16,482 nt of DNA, taken from positions 1 through 16,482 of the forward strand of contig DATHSN010000405.1 in NCBI GenBank assembly GCA_035464115.1, read 5' to 3'. Below are positions 6,819 to 12,768 of the stretch, in pieces. This DNA comes from DATHSN01 sp035464115 (GTDB taxonomy: Bacteria; Actinomycetota; Acidimicrobiia; Acidimicrobiales; SKKL01). Numbering within the stretch: the first letter of the stretch is position 1; the number at the start of each line of letters is the position of its first letter. The notes beneath the pieces were generated by a model that was not told the DNA's origin, did no database searches, and saw only the letters and a program-made list of their open reading frames with translations. The translations under genes were made by a program, and so were the position numbers.

Positions 6819-8192
6819 GTGGCTCAGCGACGACGCAGGACGTGGATGCGGGTGTGGGCGGGGCTGGCGCTCGGTGCGCTGGTGCTCGCCGCGTGCAGCG
6901 GGGGCAACGACGACTCGGCGAGCGACGCGTTCGCCGAAGTACGCGACGACGCCGACGACGGCGCGACCCAGCCCAGCGAGGGCGCGGCCGATGAGGGCGG
7001 CGACGAGGACGCCACGGACAGCGCCGAGGCCGCGCCGGCGGGCGACGGGGCCGCGGGCGCGGTGCCGGTCGTGCCGGCCCAGGTCGATCTGGGGCGCGAC
7101 ATCATCTACACGGCCACCGTCGAGCTGCGCGTCGACGACGTCGGCGAGGCCACCCGCGCCGCCCAGCAGGCGATCGCCGGGCTCGGCGGCGTGCTGTTCG
7201 GCCAGGACGCCACCACCGACCCGATCCCCCGGGCCACCCTCACGTTCAAGGTGCCGCCGCAGTCGTTCGCCGAGGCGCTCACCCGCCTCGAGGGCGTGGG
7301 CGAGGTGGTGGCCCAGCAGGTGACCGCCGACGACGTCACCGAGCGGGTGGTCGACCTCGAGAGCCGGATCACCACCGCCGAGGTGAGCGTCGCCCGACTG
7401 CGCGACCTGCTCGCCGGCGCCACCGACCTGCAGGCCGTGGCCGCGCTCGAGGGCCAGCTGCTCGAGCGCGAGACCACCCTCGAGCAGCTCCGGGGCCAGC
7501 TGCGCACGATCCGCGACCAGGTCGACCTGGCCACCATCGTCGTCGTGCTCTCCGAGGCGTTCCCCGAGCCGGCGCTCGACGTGACGGTCACCGCGGCGGC
7601 CGAGACCACCACCGGCGACCGCTGCCCGGGCGACACCAGCCTCACCGTCTCCGAGGGCGACGAGCTGGTGGTGTGCGTGACGGTCCTGAACTCCGGGACC
7701 GTGGCCCTCACCGAGCTCACCGTGCGCGACCCGGGGATGGGCCTCGGCGCCGACGACTTCACGCTGGTCGACCCCGACGCGCCCGAGGTGATCGAGCCCG
7801 GCGACGCCGTGGTCCTGTGGGCGGCCGCCACCGCGGCCGTCGACGAGCGGCCGAACCCGCAGGTGTCGGCCGTGCCCGCCGACGAGGGGGCGGCCCGCAT
7901 CGCCGCGCCGGTGGCGGTGGAGACGACCTGGCTCGAGCTCGAGGTGCTCGCCGACGACTCGTTGCCCGGCTTCCTCGACGCCGTCGGCGCCGGGTGGGGG
8001 GCCCTGACCACCGTCGTGGCGGTCGCCATCGTGGTGCTGGGCGCGGCCCTGCCGTTCCTGGTGCTGGCGGCGGTGCCGGTGGGCATCTGGGCCTGGCGGC
8101 GCCGCGGCGCCGGCGACCGCGACGAGGCCCCGGCCCCGCCGCCGCCCCCGCCGCCCCCGCCATCGGTCGCCCCACCGGCCCCCGTCGCCTGA
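6819..8192 (+). CDS. DUF4349 lipoprotein with extra beta-domain and C-terminal membrane anchor
   Basis: Function unknown. From the GTG at 6819 the product has 457 residues. A basic N-terminus (RRRR at 4-7), hydrophobic core and LAAC lipobox predict lipidation at C26 and export. Residues 30-90 are an acidic, low-complexity linker. A DUF4349 core follows at about 92-248: a small alpha/beta unit, then DVTERVVDLESR (172-183) and a coiled coil to about 237, ending DLATIVVVLSE. Residues 255-375 look like a DUF11-type beta-sandwich (VTVLNSGTVALTELTVRD) with two cysteines, C269 and C286, that could form a disulfide. A membrane segment at about 396-425, WRRR and a tail with nine consecutive prolines (440-448) complete it. 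DUF4349 proteins normally pass from coiled coil to membrane helix; here the beta-domain seems inserted between. An ATG at 6846 is an alternative start but leaves only one basic residue. Confidence 0.85.
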   Translation: MAQRRRRTWMRVWAGLALGALVLAACSGGNDDSASDAFAEVRDDADDGATQPSEGAADEGGDEDATDSAEAAPAGDGAAGAVPVVPAQVDLGRDIIYTATVELRVDDVGEATRAAQQAIAGLGGVLFGQDATTDPIPRATLTFKVPPQSFAEALTRLEGVGEVVAQQVTADDVTERVVDLESRITTAEVSVARLRDLLAGATDLQAVAALEGQLLERETTLEQLRGQLRTIRDQVDLATIVVVLSEAFPEPALDVTVTAAAETTTGDRCPGDTSLTVSEGDELVVCVTVLNSGTVALTELTVRDPGMGLGADDFTLVDPDAPEVIEPGDAVVLWAAATAAVDERPNPQVSAVPADEGAARIAAPVAVETTWLELEVLADDSLPGFLDAVGAGWGALTTVVAVAIVVLGAALPFLVLAAVPVGIWAWRRRGAGDRDEAPAPPPPPPPPPSVAPPAPVA

Positions 8193-8194
8193 GC

Positions 8195-8239
8195 TCCGGG
8201 GTGGTTCGGTCGCGGTGTCCGCGGCCGAACCACCCCGGA
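8195..8239 (+). terminator. 21-bp hairpin downstream of the DUF4349 gene
   Basis: Bases 8195-8215 pair with 8219-8239 around a 3-base loop (TGT). Twenty pairs are Watson-Crick and one is a G-U wobble (8210/8224). It starts two bases after the stop codon, so a transcription terminator is the most likely role. There is no T-tract, as usual for intrinsic terminators in very GC-rich actinobacteria. The long perfect dyad could also bind a protein, since it lies in the only gap (90 bp) before azlC. Confidence 0.7.
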
Positions 8240-8282
8240 CGCCCGGGGGCTCGGGACGGCGTGGTCGCGGCGAGCGGCCATC

Positions 8283-9011
8283 ATGCAGAGCGTGACCGTC
8301 CCGATCCGCGCCGCCGACCTGCGCGCCGGCGCCGCGTCGGTGGCGCCCATGCTGATCGCGGTCGTGCCGTTCGGGCTCGTGGCCGGCGCCACCCCGGTCG
8401 CCGAGGGGCTCGGCACGGGCGCGGCCGTCGGACTGTCCACGCTGGTGTTCGCCGGTGCGTCGCAGCTGGCGGTGACCGACGTGCTCGCCGATGGCGGGTC
8501 GTGGTGGATCGCCGCGCTCACCGCGTGGACGATCAACCTGCGGATGCTGCTCTACTCGGCGTCGCTCGCCCCCTACCTGGCGGCCGAGCCCATGCGACGG
8601 CGGGTGACCAGCGCCTACGTGCTCACCGACCAGGCCTACGCCGTGTCCGTCGCCCGGTGGGCCACGCCCGGTGACGACCCCGTCCGGCGCAGCGGCTTCT
8701 ACCTCGGCGCGGGGTTCCTGCTGTGGGCGGTGTGGCAGGTCTGCACGCTGATCGGGGCGCTCGCCGGCGGCGCGGTGCCCGATGACGTGCCGGTCGACTT
8801 CGCCATCCCGCTGGTGTTCCTCGTGCTGCTCGTCCCCGTGCTGACGACCCGACCGGCCATCGTGGCGGCCACCGTCGGCGGACTCGGTGCGGTGGCCGCG
8901 GCCGAGCTCGGTGCCGGGCCGCTGTCGCTCATCATCGGTGCCGCCGGTGGCATCGCCGCGGGGACCGCAGCCGAGGCCGTCGACGAGCGCGCGACGCGGG
9001 AGCGGCCGTGA
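8283..9011 (+). CDS. azlC: AzlC family branched-chain amino acid exporter, large subunit
   Basis: A 242-residue inner-membrane protein, the length of E. coli YgaZ. AzlC/YgaZ proteins work with a small AzlD/YgaH partner to export branched-chain amino acids or their analogues. Family segments visible are VVPFGLVAG at 27-35, FAGASQLA at 56-63, NLRMLLYSASLAPYL at 85-99 and LTDQAYAVS at 114-122, among several hydrophobic helices. The ATG at 8283 has only a weak ribosome site; an in-frame GTG three codons later is possible. The stop overlaps the azlD start by four bases (GTGA), so they form a translationally coupled pair. No regulator is adjacent. Assignment is by motif; the substrate is inferred from the family. 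Confidence 0.9.
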   Translation: MQSVTVPIRAADLRAGAASVAPMLIAVVPFGLVAGATPVAEGLGTGAAVGLSTLVFAGASQLAVTDVLADGGSWWIAALTAWTINLRMLLYSASLAPYLAAEPMRRRVTSAYVLTDQAYAVSVARWATPGDDPVRRSGFYLGAGFLLWAVWQVCTLIGALAGGAVPDDVPVDFAIPLVFLVLLVPVLTTRPAIVAATVGGLGAVAAAELGAGPLSLIIGAAGGIAAGTAAEAVDERATRERP

Positions 9012-9319
9012 CCCGGGTCTGGGCCGCCATCGCGGCGGCGGGGGTCGGCACGTTCGCGCTCCGGGCCTCGTTCCTCGTGACCGCGCACCGGCTGGCGACG
9101 CTGCCCCCGTGGGTCCACCGCATCCTGCGCCAGATCCCACCGGCGGCGCTGGCGGCCCTGGTGGTCCCGGCGCTGCTGCGCCCCGACGGCGTGCTCGACC
9201 CGGTGGGGCCCCGCGCCGTCGCCGGCCTCGTCGCGGCCCTGGTCGCCTGGCGGTCGCGCAACGTGGCGCTCACCCTCGTCGTGGGCATGGCGGCCGTGGT
9301 GGTGCTCGAGGCGCTCTGA
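9008..9319 (+). CDS. azlD: AzlD family small subunit of amino acid exporter
   Basis: This 103-residue protein has three or four hydrophobic helices. It shows the AzlD pattern: an early FALRASFL (16-23), then LPPWVHRILRQIPPAALAAL (32-51) leading into a Val/Pro-rich helix, and a C-terminal hydrophobic stretch ending VVVLEAL. AzlD/YgaH is the obligate partner of AzlC/YgaZ. It starts at a GTG that overlaps the azlC stop (GTGA), typical for this pair. It converges with the MFS gene, whose stop is only 13 bp away. Confidence 0.88.
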   Translation: MTRVWAAIAAAGVGTFALRASFLVTAHRLATLPPWVHRILRQIPPAALAALVVPALLRPDGVLDPVGPRAVAGLVAALVAWRSRNVALTLVVGMAAVVVLEAL

Positions 9320-9339
9320 CCGGGTCGGCGGGTCAGAGC
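9313..9339. terminator. Bidirectional 9-bp hairpin spanning both stop codons (azlD/MFS gene)
   Basis: GCTCTGACC at 9313-9321 pairs perfectly with GGTCAGAGC at 9331-9339 around a 9-base loop. The azlD TGA (9317-9319) is in the left arm and the complement of the MFS TGA (9333-9335) is in the right arm. The intergenic gap is 13 bp, so this is the only structure available to end both convergent transcripts. No T-tract is present. Confidence 0.55.
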
Positions 9340-10694
9340 TCGCGGGCCGGTGGCGGGGCGTCGTCGTGGGGGTCGTCGAGCCGCACCAGCAGGTCACGGC
9401 GGGCGCCCAGCACGAGCGACAGCGCCACCAGGAGCACCGCGGCGCCGGTGAGGGTGACCCGGGGACCGATCTGGTCGGCCAGCCACCCCTGGATCAGGGC
9501 GCCGAGGGGGAACGACCCGGTGAAGACCATGACCCGCAGGGCCATGACCCGGCCCCGCATGTGGTCGGCGACGATGTACTGGGTGGAGGTGTTGGTGGCC
9601 GACACGACCGCGAGGAAGCCGGCGCCCACGACCACGAGGGCGAGCAGGCCGACCAGGTAGGTGGGCGCGAGGGCGAACACCGCGATGGCGCCGCCGTAGG
9701 CGAGCAGGGCCCACCGGGTGATGACGCCCTTCGACAGCACCGCGTCCCAACCGCTCACCAACGGGGCGACCAGCACCGCACCGACCCCGAGGGCCACGTT
9801 CAACATCCCGAGGCCCACGGGGCCGACCTCGAACACGTCCTCGGCGAACACCACCGTGAACTGGAAGACCGGGTTGCCGAGCGCCCCGACCAGCGCGACG
9901 ACGCTGATCCCCACCGCGATGCCGGTCTGGGCGCGGGAGTAGCGCATGGCCAGGCGGAAGCGACGCATCACGCCCTCGTCGCTGCGACCTCCGTCGGCGA
10001 CGGACGGGCGGGTCCGCACCAGCGCGAGGGCCCCGATGACGAAGCCGAACGAGAGCGCGTTGAGCAGGAACGCCCACGCCGGGCCGAGCGTGGCGAGCAG
10101 GACGCCGGCCACACCCGGGCCGATGGCGCGCGCCGCGTTGAACTGCAGCGAGTTCAGGGTGACCGCCGAGAGCAGGTCGTCGCGGGGCACCAGGTCGTTC
10201 ACGAACGCCTGCCAGCTCGGGATGTTGAACCCGGCGAGCACCCCGGACAGCGCCACCAGGCCGAGCAGCGTCCACGGGTCGCGCACCCCCGCCACCCACA
10301 CCACCCAGAGCAGCAGGGCGGCGAGGGCCATCAGCGACTGGGTGACGAGCAGCACCCGGCGGCGATCGCGGCCATCGGCGATCGACCCGCCGATCGGCCC
10401 GAGCAGCATCACCGGGATGAACTGGCTGAAGGTGGCCAGGCCCACCCAGAACGCGCTCCCGGTGACCTGGAAGATCACGAAGGGCACGGCCAGGTTCTGC
10501 AGCCACGACCCGCTGTTGGAGACCAGGGCCCCGATCCAGAAGATGGCGAAGTCGCGGTGGCGGAACGCCCGCACGGCGTGACGCAGGCCCTGGGCGGGCG
10601 GCGCCGGCGCCACCCCGTGCCCGGGTGGGCCGCCGGGCGCGCCGGTCACCGGCGGGGCGACGCCCTCGGCCGAGGGCTCGGGTTCTGGCGGCAC
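9333..10694 (-). CDS. MFS transporter, EntS/MFS_3-like exporter
   Basis: A 453-residue major facilitator with about 12 hydrophobic segments, probably a drug or siderophore exporter driven by protons. The cytoplasmic loop 2-3 motif is GGSIADGRDRRRVL at 102-115. The stretch FNIPSWQAFVNDLVPRDDL (156-174) followed by NAARAIGPGVAG (186-197), and MRGRVMALRVM (379-389), are characteristic of the EntS/MFS_3 group. The conserved part begins near residue 39; residues 1-36 are a proline- and glycine-rich leader. The start is a GTG at 10694 without an evident ribosome site, so translation may begin at a later GTG. It is the third minus-strand gene after cheA and the chemoreceptor, 60 bp downstream of the latter. 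It may be read through from that operon but has no obvious chemotaxis role. Substrate unknown. Confidence 0.88.
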   Translation of the reverse strand: MPPEPEPSAEGVAPPVTGAPGGPPGHGVAPAPPAQGLRHAVRAFRHRDFAIFWIGALVSNSGSWLQNLAVPFVIFQVTGSAFWVGLATFSQFIPVMLLGPIGGSIADGRDRRRVLLVTQSLMALAALLLWVVWVAGVRDPWTLLGLVALSGVLAGFNIPSWQAFVNDLVPRDDLLSAVTLNSLQFNAARAIGPGVAGVLLATLGPAWAFLLNALSFGFVIGALALVRTRPSVADGGRSDEGVMRRFRLAMRYSRAQTGIAVGISVVALVGALGNPVFQFTVVFAEDVFEVGPVGLGMLNVALGVGAVLVAPLVSGWDAVLSKGVITRWALLAYGGAIAVFALAPTYLVGLLALVVVGAGFLAVVSATNTSTQYIVADHMRGRVMALRVMVFTGSFPLGALIQGWLADQIGPRVTLTGAAVLLVALSLVLGARRDLLVRLDDPHDDAPPPAREL

Positions 10695-10712
10695 CCGGTC
10701 GACGTTACCGGG
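10694..10712. promoter_or_regulatory. Inverted repeat at the start of the MFS gene (candidate operator)
   Basis: CCCGGT (10694-10699) and ACCGGG (10707-10712) form a 6-bp dyad with a 7-base centre, ending on the first base of the GTG start. It could be an operator or an RNA hairpin next to the start codon. The arms are short and GC-rich, so chance cannot be excluded. Confidence 0.3.
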
Positions 10713-10754
10713 ACCCCTGCGACGATCCGCGGCCTCACGGCGGCGGGCGGCGCC

Positions 10755-12734
10755 TCACCTCCCCAGGGGCATCACGTCGTCCCACGACGTGCTCAGGGCC
10801 TCGTCGAGCGACGCCGGCGGCGCGATCGGCGACGCGACCACGTCCGCGTGATCGACCGCCACGCCCCCACCGGCGACCACCCGCTGGAGCTCCTCGGCGA
10901 GCGACGCCAGCTCGCTCGCCGCCAGCTGGGTCTGGGCGGCGTTGCCGGCCGTCTGGGTGGCGGCGGTGGCGATGCCGGAGATGTTCTGGGTGATCTCCGC
11001 CGAGGACTCGGCGACCCCGAGGACGCTGCGGCCGATCTCGTCGGTGGTGGCCGTCTGCTCCTCGACCGCGGCGGCGATGGTGTCCTGGGTGGCCTTGATC
11101 TCGTCGACCACGGCGGCCACCTTGACGATGGCGTCGACCGCGGCGGCGGTGTCGGCCTGGATGCGCCCGACCCGGGCGGTGATGTCCTCGGTGGCCTTCG
11201 CCGTCTCCGCGGCCAGCTCCTTCACCTCGTTGGCCACCACCGCGAAGCCCTTCCCGGCCTCGCCGGCGCGGGCCGCCTCGATGGTGGCGTTGAGGGCGAG
11301 CACGTTGGTGTCCTCGGCGATGGCGGCGATCATCTCCACCACGGCGCCGATCTCGGCGGTCGAGGCGCCGAGCTGCTCGATGGTGCTGCGGGTCTCCTCG
11401 GCCACCACCACCGCGCTCGCCGCGGTGCTGCTCGCGTCCTGGGCGCCACGGGCGATGTCGACGATCGACGCCCGCATCTCGTTGACCGCGTGCGCCACCG
11501 TGTCGCTGATGGAGGTCTGCTCCTCGCTCGCGGCCGACACCACCCCGGTCTGGGCGGCCGTCTCCTCGGCGCCGGCCGCCAGCTCGTCGGCGATCGCCGA
11601 CAGCCGTCCGGACGACAGCGTGAGCGTGTCGGCCTGGTCGCGCACGGCCGCGAACACCCGCTGCAGGCCGTCGGTCATGGCCCGCTCCCGGCGCTCGCGG
11701 GCGAGCTGGTCGGTGACCACCGCCCAGTTCACCATGGTGCCCTGGCGGTCACCGGTGTCGCCGACGATCGCCGACACCTCGACCGACAGGGTCTCGGGCC
11801 CCACCTCGGCCTGGCGAGTGCCCGGGCCCTGCGCGGCGGCCGGGTGGAAGGCCTCGAGCGGACGGCCGACGATGTCGTCGGCGCCCGAGCCGAGGTGATG
11901 CTCGAGCTGGCGGAGCGTGCGGGTCGCCGCCCGGTTGGCGTAGCGCACCACCCCGTCGCGGTCGGCGTAGAAGATGTTGATGGGCGCCGACTCCACCATC
12001 TGCTGGATCCGCTGGGTCTCGCCGAGCAGGCGCTCCTGCTCGGTGGCCGCGTCGGCGGCCGTGCGCAGCAGGCGCCGGACCATCACGTAGGTCCACGCCC
12101 CGAACCCGACGAAGCCGATCAGGAACAGCGCCGAGAGGAGGATCATCCGCGTCTGGGTGCTCGACGCCGCGGCATCCGCGCTCTCGAAGGAGGACCGGGC
12201 CTGGCCGGCTTCCACCCCGAACAGCTCGGTGATCGCCTCGGTGACGGGGTCGATGACCGCGTAGAGCGGACCGTCCCAGGCGCCGAGCACGGCCACCGGG
12301 TCGTCGGCGGCCGCCAGCTCGCCCTGCATCTCGTTCAACACGGCGTCGGCGGTGGCCATCAGCTCGTCGATCTCGTCGACCAGGCCCGCGGTCCCCTCGG
12401 CGAGGGCGGCGTCGTCGCGGATGGCGGTCCAGCTCTCGTCGATCCGCTCCCGCACCTCGCTGATCGCCGTCGCGCTCTCCTCGGCGGTGAAGAGCCCCGC
12501 GGCGCCCTTGTTCACCGCGTCGATCACGAAGATGGCGTAGTCGTCGGAGATGGCCTTGAGCTCGTTGGCCGACTCGACGTGGCCCCACAGCTCGCCGGCC
12601 GAGCGGTTGACGTCGCGCAGCCCGCTGAGGGTGAGCAGCCCGATCAACACGAACGGCACCACGGGGGCGAGGATGAGGAGCAGGACGCCCCGGTCGATGG
12701 TCATGCGGGGCTCGCGGCGGGTGGTCTCGGGCAT
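10755..12734 (-). CDS. Methyl-accepting chemotaxis protein with PAS domain, no HAMP seen
   Basis: This 659-residue chemoreceptor should control CheA. After a short basic start, membrane helix 1 is at about 17-39. An extracytoplasmic helical region of about 155 residues (40-195) follows, then membrane helix 2 at about 197-219. A short helix (220-245) leads directly into a PAS domain at about 243-345 (ESAPINIFYADRDGVVRYAN, 248-267). The signalling domain covers 365-620, with the highly conserved hairpin tip at about 470-510 (DTNVLALNATIEAARAGEAG at 475-494, then KGFAVVANEVKELA). I see no HAMP domain between helix 2 and PAS, and no CheR-tethering pentapeptide; the C-terminus is WDDVMPLGR. The ATG at 12734 follows GGAGG by six bases; the inner ATG at residue 11 lacks such a site. 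It lies 34 bp after cheA, so co-transcription is very likely. The ligand is unknown. Confidence 0.93.
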   Translation of the reverse strand: MPETTRREPRMTIDRGVLLLILAPVVPFVLIGLLTLSGLRDVNRSAGELWGHVESANELKAISDDYAIFVIDAVNKGAAGLFTAEESATAISEVRERIDESWTAIRDDAALAEGTAGLVDEIDELMATADAVLNEMQGELAAADDPVAVLGAWDGPLYAVIDPVTEAITELFGVEAGQARSSFESADAAASSTQTRMILLSALFLIGFVGFGAWTYVMVRRLLRTAADAATEQERLLGETQRIQQMVESAPINIFYADRDGVVRYANRAATRTLRQLEHHLGSGADDIVGRPLEAFHPAAAQGPGTRQAEVGPETLSVEVSAIVGDTGDRQGTMVNWAVVTDQLARERRERAMTDGLQRVFAAVRDQADTLTLSSGRLSAIADELAAGAEETAAQTGVVSAASEEQTSISDTVAHAVNEMRASIVDIARGAQDASSTAASAVVVAEETRSTIEQLGASTAEIGAVVEMIAAIAEDTNVLALNATIEAARAGEAGKGFAVVANEVKELAAETAKATEDITARVGRIQADTAAAVDAIVKVAAVVDEIKATQDTIAAAVEEQTATTDEIGRSVLGVAESSAEITQNISGIATAATQTAGNAAQTQLAASELASLAEELQRVVAGGGVAVDHADVVASPIAPPASLDEALSTSWDDVMPLGR

Positions 12735-12740
12735 CGGGGG

Positions 12741-12745
12741 CCTCC
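12741..12745 (-). promoter_or_regulatory. Ribosome binding site fixing the chemoreceptor start
   Basis: The complement reads GGAGG, six bases before the ATG at 12734. It decides between this ATG and the in-frame ATG ten codons later. Confidence 0.65.
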
Positions 12746-12768
12746 GGGGCGGGATGGGGGGAGCGGGA

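Noticed and set aside
8132..8163. CCG/CCC repeats as a microsatellite
   Set aside because: They are in frame and encode the proline run of the DUF4349 protein; treated as part of the gene.
8224..8229. GCCGAA as a second FliA -10 element ahead of azlC
   Set aside because: No CTCA lies 15-17 bases upstream, and the hexamer is part of the long hairpin arm.
5085..9140. A 1351-codon open frame on the minus strand covering the CHAD gene and running on under the DUF4349 and azlC genes
   Set aside because: Only the part below 6719 shows CYTH-CHAD conservation; the upstream part is low-complexity Arg/Gly/His-rich sequence antisense to well-supported genes, as expected in very GC-rich DNA.
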